Assembly (NCBI GenBank): GCA_030066655.1
Contig: JASJBE010000012.1
Coordinates: 1 to 49,571, forward strand
Length of the DNA: 49,571 bases
Origin: Woeseiaceae bacterium
Lineage (GTDB): Bacteria > Pseudomonadota > Gammaproteobacteria > Steroidobacterales > Woeseiaceae
Direction of reading: 5' to 3'
Under the pieces are notes generated by a model, which saw only the letters and a list, made by a program, of their open reading frames with translations, did not search any database and had not been told where the DNA came from. Positions 1-8,313 of the stretch are shown here, piece after piece. Position numbers and translations under genes: made by a program. Each line of letters starts with the position of its first letter. Within the stretch, counting starts at the first letter, position 1.

Positions 1-9
1 GGGGATAAA

Positions 10-624
10 TCAGGCGACTCGGCGAGCCGGTTGTGCGTCTACGAGCTCGGCGATCTGCGTCCGGGCAGCGTCAAGAGCCTCGCCGGCGCTCTTGCCAGCC
101 TGGCTCGCCGAGATGATCTCGACGTCGTCGATGCCTAAGAAGCTAAAAGCGTGGCGCAGGTACGGCGTCGCAAAATCCGCGGCGCCGTCGATCGGAACGC
201 CGCCGGTCGCGATGACGACAAACGCCTTCTTGCCTTTGAGCAGACCCTCGGGGCCGCTCTCCGTGTAGCGAAAGGTCAGGCCAGCCCGAGCGATCATGTC
301 GATCCAGGCTTTCAGAACGGCCGGCACGCTGAAGTTGTACATCGGCGCCCCGATGACGACGACGTCGGCCGCCCTGAGTTCGTTCACCATCGCGTCGGAC
401 TCGGCCAGCGTGGCTCGCTGCTCGTCGCTCCTGTCCTCCGGCGCCGTGAAGTTGGCGCCGATCCACTGGTCGTCGACGAAATTCAGGCCCGCAGCGAGGT
501 CACGACGTGTAACGTTCGTGTCGCCCGGCCGATCTGCCAGCGCGTCGACTAGCTCACCGGTGAGCCGGCGCGTCAGGGAACCCTGCGTCCGTCCACTGGC
601 GCTGATCTCGAGGATGTTGGTCAT
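10..624 (-). CDS. azoR: FMN-dependent NADH-azoreductase
   Basis: A 204-residue flavodoxin-fold oxidoreductase of the AzoR family, expected to be a cytosolic FMN enzyme reducing quinones or azo compounds with NAD(P)H. Visible signs are the N-terminal beta-strand and phosphate-binding start (ILEISASGR), the FMN-loop motif APMYNFSVP near residue 97 and the second flavin loop ATGGVP near 143. Length fits the family (about 200 aa). The start at 624 is chosen because AAGGAGA lies six bases upstream; that Shine-Dalgarno overlaps an earlier in-frame ATG at 639. It is divergent from a LysR gene, a common arrangement in which the LysR protein controls the oxidoreductase in response to an electrophile or quinone (inference). 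Confidence 0.93.
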   Translation of the reverse strand: MTNILEISASGRTQGSLTRRLTGELVDALADRPGDTNVTRRDLAAGLNFVDDQWIGANFTAPEDRSDEQRATLAESDAMVNELRAADVVVIGAPMYNFSVPAVLKAWIDMIARAGLTFRYTESGPEGLLKGKKAFVVIATGGVPIDGAADFATPYLRHAFSFLGIDDVEIISASQAGKSAGEALDAARTQIAELVDAQPARRVA

Positions 625-656
625 GTCTGTCTCCTTCATAGTCGTTGAGCGCAGTC

Positions 657-677
657 TCTACGTTCTCTCAAAGTAGA
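657..677. promoter_or_regulatory. Candidate LysR-type operator between azoR and lysR
   Basis: The divergent gap holds a perfect dyad TCTAC-N11-GTAGA. LysR regulators typically bind interrupted dyads of this spacing between themselves and a divergent target. Function is inferred from position and symmetry only. Confidence 0.5.
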
Positions 678-720
678 TAAACAGCCTCTGATGCATAAAA
701 ATGTTGCTAGAATCGCAACA

Positions 721-1653
721 ATGGATCGATTCGAAGACCTTCAGGCGTTCGCGGCCGTTGTCGAGGCCGGGAGCTTCACGTCGGCCGCTGAGCGACTCGA
801 CATGGCGAAGTCCGCCGTTTCACGCCGGGTGGCCCGGCTCGAGGAAAGGCTGGGTGTGCAACTCATTCGTCGAACGACGCGCCGGCTCAACGTCACGGAC
901 TCCGGGCAGAGCTTTTATGAGCGTGCGGCGCGCATCCTCGCGGATCTCGACGAAGCTGAATCAGCGGTTGCCCAGGCGCACGGTGAGCTGAGAGGCGAGC
1001 TGCGAATCGCACTGCCGCTCGGTTTTGCCCTGCGCCACATGTCTGAGCCCATCGCGGAGTTCAGTCGCGACCACCCGAAAGTGCGTTTTCACCTGGACCT
1101 GAACGATCGCAGGGTCGACCTGCTCGAGGAGGGCGTCGACCTTGCGATACGCATCGGCCAGCTGTCAGACTCGAGTCTCATCGCCAGGAAACTGTTCGAT
1201 GCAAAGACCGTCGTGTGCGCGTCGCCCGGTTACATCGCGGCCAACGGCGCGCCGCAGACGCTCGACGATCTCGCCGATCACCCGTGTCTCGTCTACGACA
1301 ACCTCGCAGAGCCGGAGCGCTGGGTGTGCACGGATACCGACGGCAGCCGACGCGAGGTCATCGTCAACATCGGCATGAGAGCGACCAGCGGCGAGTTCCT
1401 TCGCGAATGTGCCGCCGAAGATCTCGGTATCATCATCCAGCCCACGTTCCTGGTGAGTGATGCAATTTGTGAGGGTCGCCTGGTTCCGATACTCACTCGG
1501 TATCGATGGCCGGTCACGCCGGCCTACGCGGTCTATCCGCCGACTCGACACCTGTCATACCGGGTGCGCACCTTCATCGACTTTGTCGCGGCGCGCTATG
1601 CCGACGGGACGCCCTGGGACGTCGCGTGCGATGAAATAGAACGTTCGGCATAA
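721..1653 (+). CDS. LysR-family transcriptional regulator
   Basis: A 310-residue LysR regulator. The N-terminal winged helix-turn-helix is clear (FEDLQAFAAVVEAGSFTSAA, then KSAVSRRVARLEERLG), followed by the periplasmic-binding-like effector domain from about residue 90. The start at 721 (MDRFEDLQ) matches the usual family start; an in-frame ATG at 691 would add ten residues without family support. It most resembles the AaeR/DsdC-like group that often sits opposite small oxidoreductases. The probable target is the divergent azoR gene through the dyad at 657-677, plus its own promoter (inference). Confidence 0.92.
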   Translation: MDRFEDLQAFAAVVEAGSFTSAAERLDMAKSAVSRRVARLEERLGVQLIRRTTRRLNVTDSGQSFYERAARILADLDEAESAVAQAHGELRGELRIALPLGFALRHMSEPIAEFSRDHPKVRFHLDLNDRRVDLLEEGVDLAIRIGQLSDSSLIARKLFDAKTVVCASPGYIAANGAPQTLDDLADHPCLVYDNLAEPERWVCTDTDGSRREVIVNIGMRATSGEFLRECAAEDLGIIIQPTFLVSDAICEGRLVPILTRYRWPVTPAYAVYPPTRHLSYRVRTFIDFVAARYADGTPWDVACDEIERSA

Positions 1654-1692
1654 TCCGCAGTCCAAAAAGGGTATGCAATAGCCCGAACGTTC
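1639..1692. repeat. 10-bp inverted repeat around end of lysR
   Basis: GAACGTTCGG (1639-1648) and CCGAACGTTC (1683-1692) are perfect inverted copies, each containing the palindrome GAACGTTC. The pair spans the lysR stop codon and ends 19 bases before the next start. It could be an mRNA hairpin at the end of lysR or a paired operator for the downstream gene. No T-tract follows, so it is not a classical terminator. Confidence 0.5.
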
Positions 1693-1711
1693 AAAGATCA
1701 AGGATTCACCC

Positions 1712-2116
1712 ATGAGAGTGTTTATCGCCGCGGCCATCCTGCTGTTCCTGCAGCCCCTTGCCAATGCGGCAGAGCTTGTCCGCGAGTTCAGCGGCAGCAA
1801 AAGTACCACCACGCAGGCCTTTGAGGTCGATGGCGCCTGGTTGCTGGACTGGCGGCTCGACGCCGACTACGAGGCGCTGGTCGCGCTCGACATCACGCTG
1901 ATCGATGCGAGGACCGGAGCGCACGTCGGTCGCGTGCTGCACACGAAGAGGAAAGGCAACGGCCTGAAGCTCTTCAAGCAGGGCGGGCGATACCAGCTGC
2001 GCATCAGCACGACGCTGGGGCGCTGGCGCGTCAAGATTCAGTCCATCACCGACGACGAGATTGAGCGGTACACGCCCAGGCGTCCGCCCGAGCCCGTTCC
2101 GGGGCTCATACGCTAG
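1712..2116 (+). CDS. Small secreted protein of unknown function
   Basis: A 134-residue protein with a clear signal peptide (hydrophobic AAAILLFLQPL, cleavage probably after NAA near residue 20). The mature part is mostly beta-strand-like and basic, with a proline-rich C-terminus (PRRPPEPVPG). An AAGGATT sequence upstream supports the start. No family was recognised. It follows lysR closely but is separated by the inverted repeat at 1639-1692, so co-transcription is uncertain. Confidence 0.75.
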   Translation: MRVFIAAAILLFLQPLANAAELVREFSGSKSTTTQAFEVDGAWLLDWRLDADYEALVALDITLIDARTGAHVGRVLHTKRKGNGLKLFKQGGRYQLRISTTLGRWRVKIQSITDDEIERYTPRRPPEPVPGLIR

Positions 2117-2128
2117 AGCGGGCCGCCG

Positions 2129-2695
2129 TCAGCCGAAATAGTCCGGTGCGTTGCCCGGCTTCCATTTGATGTTGCAGCCGATGCTCGGCGTCTGCTCGGC
2201 ACTGACCGGGCGCGCGGCAAGCACCGCATCCATCGCGGCGCGCAGGTCCCGGCCCGTCACCGGTTTGCCGTTCGACGGGCGGCTGTCGTCGAGCTGACCG
2301 CGGTAGACCAGTTTCAGGTCGCTGTCGAACAGGAAGAAGTCCGGCGTGCAGGCGGCGCGATAGGCCTTCGCAACGGACTGGTCTTCATCGAACAGGTAGG
2401 GGAACGTGTAGCCGTGCGCTTCGGCTTCCTGCTTCATCTTGTCCGGTGCGTCAGCCGGGTAGGCTCTGGCATCGTTGCTGTTGATCGCGACGATGTTCAC
2501 GCCCGGGTAGTCGTTTGCCAGCGCCGCGAGCGCCTCGCGGACGTGGATGACGAACGGACAGTGATTGCAGATGAACATGACGAGCAGCGGTTTGCCGTCA
2601 TCCGGCAGCGAATGACGCTTGCCGTCCGGGTCGGGCAGGGAAAACGCCGGTGCGGACGTCCCGAGTTCGAGCATCTGTGATTCGACTGCGGCCAT
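2129..2695 (-). CDS. Thioredoxin-family (AhpC/TSA-like) redox protein
   Basis: A 188-residue thioredoxin-fold protein without a signal peptide, so probably cytosolic. The redox motif is CNHCPFV (Cys43, Cys46), the form seen in the redoxin subgroup related to peroxiredoxins and often annotated as thioredoxin family protein. The family block TPDFFLFD and the C-terminal IGCNIKWKPGN signature near residue 173 are present. A GAGGA sequence precedes the start. Its gene converges with the small secreted protein at 12 bases and diverges from the AI-2E permease gene. The likely role is thiol or peroxide reduction; its partner is unknown. Confidence 0.88.
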   Translation of the reverse strand: MAAVESQMLELGTSAPAFSLPDPDGKRHSLPDDGKPLLVMFICNHCPFVIHVREALAALANDYPGVNIVAINSNDARAYPADAPDKMKQEAEAHGYTFPYLFDEDQSVAKAYRAACTPDFFLFDSDLKLVYRGQLDDSRPSNGKPVTGRDLRAAMDAVLAARPVSAEQTPSIGCNIKWKPGNAPDYFG

Positions 2696-2809
2696 GGCAT
2701 GGATTCCTCGATGATATTTCCTACAGTGTCGCGCCGGGTCTGTGATGTAGCAAGTAGGAGAAGCGCAACGCTTGTGCGATCATCACGGCCTTGATCTCGA
2801 GGCAGGCCT

Positions 2810-3913
2810 TTGAACTTACAGACTACGGACAAAGCCGGTGCACTGATCGCCTTCGCGGCTGTCATCGTCGTGGTCTATGGCCTGCAGATGGCGAAGGTGC
2901 TGATGGTGCCCTTGCTGCTCGCCACGTTTATCGCGCTGATCACCGTTCGCCCGATGCTCTGGATGCAGAGGCACCGCGTGCCCGCAGTGCTGGCGGCGCT
3001 GATCATCGTCATCGTGATCATGCTGATCCTGACCTTCGTCGGCAGCATCGTCGGGCGCTCGGTCGCGCAGTTCACGGCCGCGTTGCCGGAATACCAGCAA
3101 CGACTGGACGGCATCGTCAGGGGTGTCCTGGAGTTCGTGGTCGAACACCTCGGCGTAGACGAATCGGTCGACACCCTTGGCGACCTGGTGAACCCGGGCT
3201 GGGCCATGGGCCTCGCCGCCAATATCTTGAACGGCGTCAGGGACGTGCTGACGAACGTGTTCCTGATCTTTTTCACCGTCGTCTTCATCCTGCTCGAGGC
3301 CTCGACGCTCAGGACCAAGATGGAGGCCGCGTTCGGTGCGCGCGAAGGATCGCTGGAGAAGCCCAAGCTGTTCCTGTCGAACCTCGGGCGCTACCTCAGC
3401 ATCAAGACGCTGGTCAGCATCGCGACCGGCCTGCTCGCATGGGGACTGACCAGCGCGATCGGCCTCGATTTCCCGCAGCTGTGGGGCATGCTCGCATTCC
3501 TGTTGAACTACGTCCCGACGATTGGCTCGATCATCGCGGCCGTGCCCGCGATCCTGCTGGCGCTCGTGCAAATCGGGCCGGAAGCGGCGACCGCGACGAT
3601 GATCGGCTTCGTCATGATCAACATCATGTTCGGCAACCTGATCGAGCCGCGGCTGATGGGTTACGGCGTCGGCATCTCGCCGCTGATCGTGTTCGTCGGC
3701 CTGGTCTTCTGGGGGTGGGTCTTCGGCCCGGTCGGCATGCTGCTGTCAGTCCCGCTGACGATGACGCTGAAGCTCTGGCTGGAAGGCGATGAGAGTACGC
3801 GCTGGATCGCGATCCTGATCGGTTCCGAACGCGATGCGCAGCACGACGTGGCCGAGCGAAAACAGGACGCCGACGAGGCGGAGGAGCCGGAGCCCAGTCA
3901 GATCGGCAGTTGA
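2810..3913 (+). CDS. AI-2E family (PerM/TqsA-like) transporter
   Basis: A 367-residue inner-membrane protein with about seven to eight hydrophobic segments in the family order: two N-terminal helices, an amphipathic middle with VAQFTAALPEYQQRL, two helices near residues 140-160, then the C-terminal cluster with the typical NYVPTIGSIIAAVPAILLA stretch. A TTG start is used, with GAGG about seven bases upstream; no in-frame ATG fits. The family includes the TqsA autoinducer-2 exporter and PerM; the substrate here cannot be told. The acidic, charged C-terminal tail is dispensable-looking. The last 16 bases overlap the convergent Lrp gene. Confidence 0.9.
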   Translation: MNLQTTDKAGALIAFAAVIVVVYGLQMAKVLMVPLLLATFIALITVRPMLWMQRHRVPAVLAALIIVIVIMLILTFVGSIVGRSVAQFTAALPEYQQRLDGIVRGVLEFVVEHLGVDESVDTLGDLVNPGWAMGLAANILNGVRDVLTNVFLIFFTVVFILLEASTLRTKMEAAFGAREGSLEKPKLFLSNLGRYLSIKTLVSIATGLLAWGLTSAIGLDFPQLWGMLAFLLNYVPTIGSIIAAVPAILLALVQIGPEAATATMIGFVMINIMFGNLIEPRLMGYGVGISPLIVFVGLVFWGWVFGPVGMLLSVPLTMTLKLWLEGDESTRWIAILIGSERDAQHDVAERKQDADEAEEPEPSQIGS

Positions 3914-4347
3914 TGCCCTGACTTGAAGGTCTCCATGACGAAGGTCGAGCTGATGTCGGCGAAGTCGACCTCTCGGATCAGGCGCTTGTAGATATCGTCG
4001 TAGTGTCGAACGTCGCGCGCCACGACCTTTAGCAGGTAGTCGATACTGCCGCTCGTCCGGTAGAAGTCGAGTATCTCCGGGATCGAATTCACGGCTTTCT
4101 CGAAGCGACTGAACCACTCGTCGCTGTGCTGGTTCGTGCTGACCAGCGCAAACACCGTCAGGCTGAACCCCAGCGCCTCCGCATCGAGTTCGGTCGTTCG
4201 TGACCGGATGATGCTCTGCTTTTCCAGATCCCGGACGCGGCGCCAGACTGCCGTCTTCGACAGCGCACAGCGATCGGCGAGTTCGGCCATCGAAAGCCCC
4301 GCGTCAGACTGAAGGATTCGGAGTATTTGGCGGTCTTTTGTGTCCAT
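3898..4347 (-). CDS. Lrp/AsnC-family transcriptional regulator
   Basis: A 149-residue Lrp-type regulator: N-terminal helix-turn-helix (LSMAELADRCALSKTAVWRRV, about residues 18-38) and a C-terminal RAM effector domain (SGSIDYLLKVVARDVRHYDDI). Length is typical. The promoter region is the AT-rich gap 4348-4463 shared with the divergent DUF6356 gene, which is a candidate target. The effector is probably an amino acid, as is usual in the family, but nothing here identifies it. The gene overlaps the convergent permease gene by 16 bases. Confidence 0.93.
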   Translation of the reverse strand: MDTKDRQILRILQSDAGLSMAELADRCALSKTAVWRRVRDLEKQSIIRSRTTELDAEALGFSLTVFALVSTNQHSDEWFSRFEKAVNSIPEILDFYRTSGSIDYLLKVVARDVRHYDDIYKRLIREVDFADISSTFVMETFKSGHQLPI

Positions 4348-4463
4348 TTGTTTCGAGAATTTAGAAATAAAAAAACGAATGTCCTAAGTTTAGCCGAAAT
4401 TGCTTAAGAAAACGCACTAATGGTTTTCCGGATTTTGCCGATAATTCGCGAAAGGAGACGCAT
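4348..4463. promoter_or_regulatory. AT-rich divergent promoter region
   Basis: This 116-base gap between the Lrp gene (-) and the DUF6356 gene (+) is far more AT-rich than its surroundings (runs of A and T around 4360-4400). It must carry both promoters and probably an Lrp autoregulatory site. A strong Shine-Dalgarno (AAAGGAGA) precedes the ATG at 4464. Confidence 0.55.
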
Positions 4464-4718
4464 ATGGCTTTGAAAGACAGTTTTACTGAACACCCCGCAA
4501 CCGTCGGAGAGACCTACACGGAGCATTTCTCCTCGGCGATGGGATTCAGCCTGTCCCTGTTCAAGGCCGCCTTCTGTTGCGCCGTTCACGCGATCTTCCC
4601 CTTCCTGTTCGAAAAGACCGGCAGCGAGTGCATCACCAGCCTGCACCACCGCATGGTGACGAATCGCAGCCGGCTCAAGACCAAGGAATCCGCCGCCGAC
4701 GGCGAAGTCGTCGCCTGA
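4464..4718 (+). CDS. DUF6356-family small protein
   Basis: An 84-residue protein starting MALKDSFTEHP and containing EHFSSAMGFS, a hydrophobic stretch with two cysteines (AAFCCAVHAIFPFLFE) and a C-terminal helix (LHHRMVTNR). This matches my memory of the short DUF6356 family, which has one hydrophobic helix and conserved HP, EH and HA.P residues. Function is unknown. It is expressed from an excellent ribosome binding site and is divergent from an Lrp regulator. Confidence 0.7.
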   Translation: MALKDSFTEHPATVGETYTEHFSSAMGFSLSLFKAAFCCAVHAIFPFLFEKTGSECITSLHHRMVTNRSRLKTKESAADGEVVA

Positions 4719-4813
4719 GCGCTCGCTGCCGCCTTTAAGGCAACCCCTCCTTTCCCCGGACCGCGGGCCACTACGTATTGCGGTCACTCGTTGGCGGGTG
4801 CACCCTCATCCGC

Positions 4814-5566
4814 ATGATGCGTCTATTCTTAACGTCAATGCTTCTGTTTGCCTGTTGTTCGGTGGTCGCCGACGAACAGGTGTCGGCCAGCGATATCGTC
4901 CGGGCGGCCGTCGATCACTGGCGGGGCATTTCCTCGTACAGCGAAATGACGATGGTCATTCACCGCCCTGACTGGGAGCGCAGGATGTCCATGCAGGCGT
5001 GGACCAAGGGGGACGAGCGTTCCCTGGTCCGTGTCACCGAGCCACGCAAGGATCGCGGCAATGCGACGCTGACGAACGACAACGAGATGTGGACGTTCTC
5101 GCCGCGTATTAACCGGGTCATCAAGATCCCGTCGTCGATGATGGGACAGAGCTGGATGGGTTCAGACTTCTCCAACAAGGACGTCGCCCGCGCCGATGAC
5201 ATCGTCGACCAGTATTCACATACGTTGCTGTCGACAATGGAGCGTGACGATCACACCGTTTACGAAATCGAGTCCGTGCCGTTCGAGGACGCGGCGGTGG
5301 TCTGGGGTCGAGAGGTGCTGTTGATTCGAGAAGACCATGTTGTGCTGGAGCATCGCTTCTACGACCAGGACGATGTGCTGGTCAAAGCGCTGACAACGCT
5401 CGAGATCGCGGACATGGGCGGCCGCACGGTCGCCAGCCGGCAGCGCATGCAGAAGACCGACGAGGACAACGAGTGGACCGAGATCCGCGTCGACAACGTT
5501 GAGTACGAGGTCAATATAACGGACAGCCTCTTTACGCTGTCCAATCTTAGAAACCCGAGAAACTAA
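4814..5566 (+). CDS. LolA-like outer-membrane lipoprotein-sorting protein
   Basis: A 250-residue periplasmic protein with a signal peptide (MMRLFLTSMLLFACCSVVADE). The mature domain matches the LolA-like family often annotated 'outer membrane lipoprotein-sorting protein' (WTKGDERSLVRVTEPRKDRGNATL, then EMWTFSPRINRVIKIPSSMM and GSDFSNKD). It is a half-barrel that is expected to bind an acyl chain or a lipid. The start at 4814 is set by the signal peptide; a TTG at 4778 would put charged residues in front of it. It leads an operon with two FtsX-type permeases, a LolD-like ATPase and an outer-membrane barrel, so it is probably the periplasmic carrier of that system (inference). Confidence 0.85.
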   Translation: MMRLFLTSMLLFACCSVVADEQVSASDIVRAAVDHWRGISSYSEMTMVIHRPDWERRMSMQAWTKGDERSLVRVTEPRKDRGNATLTNDNEMWTFSPRINRVIKIPSSMMGQSWMGSDFSNKDVARADDIVDQYSHTLLSTMERDDHTVYEIESVPFEDAAVVWGREVLLIREDHVVLEHRFYDQDDVLVKALTTLEIADMGGRTVASRQRMQKTDEDNEWTEIRVDNVEYEVNITDSLFTLSNLRNPRN

Positions 5567-5849
5567 GGGCCTGCTAACACGATGGGGATGCGCGCTGTTG
5601 CCCCTGAAAAAGCGTCAATGTAGGCGCGAGGAGTGATGTTTGGTAATTCCAAATGAACGAGGGTCTGCCCCTTGGGTACGAGCAACGCGCAGTGACGCTT
5701 TTTCAGGGGCAACCCGAAGGGCCGGGTCCATTTTTCCGCCAGCGGTGTTGTCACTTGCTTGTTTAGCGGTGCTAAACGGCGCTCCTTCCGCCTTGCCGGA
5801 CAAAAAAATGGCCTCCGGCAGCGCGCATCCCCATCGTGTTAGCGGGCCC
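5567..5849. mobile_element. MITE-like element with nested inverted repeats
   Basis: The gap between the LolA-like gene and the first permease is filled by one symmetrical element. Its ends are 31-bp terminal inverted repeats, 5567-5597 and 5819-5849, identical at 30 of 31 positions (ends GGGCC...). Just inside the left end is a second arm, 5598-5617, with a perfect 20-bp inverted copy at 5693-5712; the loop between holds a palindrome TTTGG-TAATT-CCAAA (5639-5653). No transposase is encoded. It starts right after the upstream stop codon and ends six bases before the downstream ATG. No clear target-site duplication is seen. It may be a non-autonomous transposable element or a long structured intercistronic RNA. 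Confidence 0.7.
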
Positions 5850-5855
5850 TGAACG

Positions 5856-7073
5856 ATGGAGATCACGCTCCGACTGGCCTGGCGAAACCTGTGGCGACAG
5901 CCGAGGCGCACGTGGCTGACGATCGGCGCTATGGTTTTCTCGAACGTGCTGCTCGTGTTCATGATTTCGCTGCAGTTTTCTGTCTATGACCTGATGATTA
6001 ATAACTCGCTTCGCGCCTTCAGCGGGCATATGCAGGTTCAGGCGCCGGGCTACATTGACGATGGCAGCATGCGACAGACGGTTGCGGAGATTGTCCCGCT
6101 CGCGTCAGAGCTGCGGAGCGACTTTCCTGACGTCGATATCGCAGCCCGTGCGACAGGCTTTGTGTTGGCGTCCAGCGAGCAACGCTCCTACGGCATCGCC
6201 GTGTACGGCGTCGAGCCGGCATTTGAGCCGGGCGCGTCCAGCATTCCCGGACTCGTGACCGACGGGCGCTTCGTCGAGTCCGGCGATGAGGTGATCATCG
6301 GTGTCGTGCTCGCGAGAAATCTTCGCGTCTCTGTCGGTGACGAGCTGACGATGCTCGGCAGCGGGCGGGACGGTTCGTTTGCGGCCGCCGTGCTGACGAT
6401 CGTCGGCATCTTCGACAGCGGTATCCCGGACCTCGACCGAAGCATCGCCGAGATCCCGCTGGCGACATTCCAGGACGTGTTCTACATGCGGGGGAGCGGT
6501 CACCACATTGCGATCAACGCACCGTCGATCGATGCCGTAGCGGACTACCAGCAACGCATTGGAGCGGTGTTACCCGATGACCTCGAGCTGCATGATTGGA
6601 CGGCGCTACAGCCGGGCCTCAAGCAGGCTATTACGGCCGACATCGGTTCCAGTTTCTTCGCTTACGCAATCCTGGTCATTCTCGTTGCTTTCAGCGTCCT
6701 GAATACGGGATTGATGTCTGTACTCGAACGGACGCGCGAGTTCGGCATCCTGATGGCGCTCGGTATCGCGCCCGGTCGGCTCGGCCGGCTGGTACTGCTT
6801 GAAACTGCGCTGATGGGCGTGATCGGTATTCTCCTCGGAGCCTTCCTCGGAGGGCTCCTGACCGGATACTTTGGCGCGACAGGTTTCGTTATGCCCGGCA
6901 TGGAAGAGATGGCCGTGCGTTTCAACCTGCCTGCGCGCTTATACCCGGGCATTAGTGTGGCGACCTTGTTTGCTGGCCCGATCGTTGTATTCCTCGTGTC
7001 GATACTGGCGACTCTTTATCCGGCGTTCCGGCTCAATCGCCTGCAGCCGGTCGAAGCGATGCGAGCGGCATGA
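5856..7073 (+). CDS. FtsX/MacB-type ABC transporter permease (first)
   Basis: A 405-residue permease of the LolC/E-MacB class: N-terminal helix after LAWRNLWRQPRRT, a large periplasmic domain (about residues 45-265) and three C-terminal helices, with the FtsX-domain signature LNTGLMSVLERTREFGILMA near 285. It should pair with the second permease to form an inner-membrane complex driven by the ATPase encoded downstream. No good Shine-Dalgarno precedes the ATG because the inverted-repeat element ends six bases upstream, so its translation may be altered or coupled. The role is extraction or shuttling of lipids or lipoproteins across the envelope, inferred from family and neighbours. Confidence 0.9.
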   Translation: MEITLRLAWRNLWRQPRRTWLTIGAMVFSNVLLVFMISLQFSVYDLMINNSLRAFSGHMQVQAPGYIDDGSMRQTVAEIVPLASELRSDFPDVDIAARATGFVLASSEQRSYGIAVYGVEPAFEPGASSIPGLVTDGRFVESGDEVIIGVVLARNLRVSVGDELTMLGSGRDGSFAAAVLTIVGIFDSGIPDLDRSIAEIPLATFQDVFYMRGSGHHIAINAPSIDAVADYQQRIGAVLPDDLELHDWTALQPGLKQAITADIGSSFFAYAILVILVAFSVLNTGLMSVLERTREFGILMALGIAPGRLGRLVLLETALMGVIGILLGAFLGGLLTGYFGATGFVMPGMEEMAVRFNLPARLYPGISVATLFAGPIVVFLVSILATLYPAFRLNRLQPVEAMRAA

Positions 7074-7089
7074 AGATGGAGAGGCGACG

Positions 7090-8313
7090 ATGCGCATCCT
7101 GATCAAGCTCGCCTGGCGCAACCTGTTTCGCAATCACCGCCGTACGCTAATCATGTTGAGCGCAATCACGGTCGGCGTCTGGGCCATGATCTTCATGACG
7201 GCGATGACGCAGGGCATGGTGACGCAGATGATCCATGACGGAATCAGCGTCATCCCCGGTCACGCACAGGCGCGCAACCCGCAGTACGGCGATGATCCAA
7301 CCGTCAACAACCTGTTGCCCGTTCCGGATAGCGAGATCGCAGGCAGGCTCGAGGGCGGTGGCTTCAGTTCGTGGACAACACGACTGAGCGTGCCCGCGGT
7401 GATCTCCAGCGAACGCGAGTCGCGCGGGGTCACGCTGCTCGGCATTGACCCGGAGCGCGAGGCGGACTTCACGTTTGTCGAGATTGACACGATCGACGGT
7501 CGCTATCTCGAAAGCGTGTCGGACGAGGGTGTGCTGGTCGGCGCCAAGCTCCTCGAAACCCTGAAGACAAAGGTCGGCAATCGCATCGTCCTGATGAGCC
7601 AGACGCCCGATAACGACATAGCAGACCGGGGGTTCAGGATCGTCGGCGTCTTCAGCGCGAAGGTTGAGCTGTGGGAGGAAACCTGGGTTCTCACAGGGAA
7701 GGAGACGCTGCAGACCATGCTTGGCGTGCCGGACCAGGTCACGCAGGCGATCGTCTTTGGCGACAACTATCGGCAGGTCGATGCGGTCAGTGACTCACTG
7801 CGCAAGGCATTCGACGACACTGTTTCCGTGCAGCGATGGACCGAGCTCGATCGCTACCTCGGCACGATGCTCGAGGTCATGGACGGCTTCACGCTGGTGT
7901 GGGTCGTCGTCATCTTTCTGGCTCTGTCGTTCGGACTCGTCAATACGCTGGTCATGGCCGTGTTCGAGCGTGTGCGGGAGATCGGCTTGATGTTGGCGCT
8001 GGGGATGCGGCCGTCCAGTATTCTCGGACAGATCGTGATCGAGTCGATGCTGCTGCTCGCGATCGGGCTCGCCCTCGGTAACGTGTTGGCATGGCTCTCG
8101 GTTAAGGCGTTCCCGGATGGCATCGATATCTCGATCGTCGCCAAGGGCATGGAGATGATGGGTGCATCATCGATCCTGATGCTGGACCTGCGCCTGCAGG
8201 ACGTCGTGCTGGCCAACAGCGTCGTCCTAATCCTCGGGTTCCTTGCCAGCCTCTCGCCGGCCTGGCGCGCGTCCCGATATGATCCTATCGAAGCTATTCA
8301 CAAGGTGGACTGA
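7090..8313 (+). CDS. FtsX/MacB-type ABC transporter permease (second)
   Basis: A 407-residue paralogue of the upstream permease with the same plan: IKLAWRNLFRNHRRTLIML at the N-terminus, a periplasmic domain and three C-terminal helices with LVNTLVMAVFERVREIGLML. The start at 7090 has GAGAGGCGA upstream and matches the first permease; longer in-frame extension reads back into the previous gene and lacks family support. It is 16 bases downstream of the first permease and overlaps the ATPase gene by one base (TGATG), so all three are translated together. Two different permeases suggest a heterodimer as in LolCDE. Confidence 0.9.
   Translation: MRILIKLAWRNLFRNHRRTLIMLSAITVGVWAMIFMTAMTQGMVTQMIHDGISVIPGHAQARNPQYGDDPTVNNLLPVPDSEIAGRLEGGGFSSWTTRLSVPAVISSERESRGVTLLGIDPEREADFTFVEIDTIDGRYLESVSDEGVLVGAKLLETLKTKVGNRIVLMSQTPDNDIADRGFRIVGVFSAKVELWEETWVLTGKETLQTMLGVPDQVTQAIVFGDNYRQVDAVSDSLRKAFDDTVSVQRWTELDRYLGTMLEVMDGFTLVWVVVIFLALSFGLVNTLVMAVFERVREIGLMLALGMRPSSILGQIVIESMLLLAIGLALGNVLAWLSVKAFPDGIDISIVAKGMEMMGASSILMLDLRLQDVVLANSVVLILGFLASLSPAWRASRYDPIEAIHKVD

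Noticed and set aside
5563-5962. Short open frames within the inverted-repeat element (both strands)
   Set aside because: They are made of the inverted repeats themselves and match no transposase pattern; they are by-products of the element's sequence.
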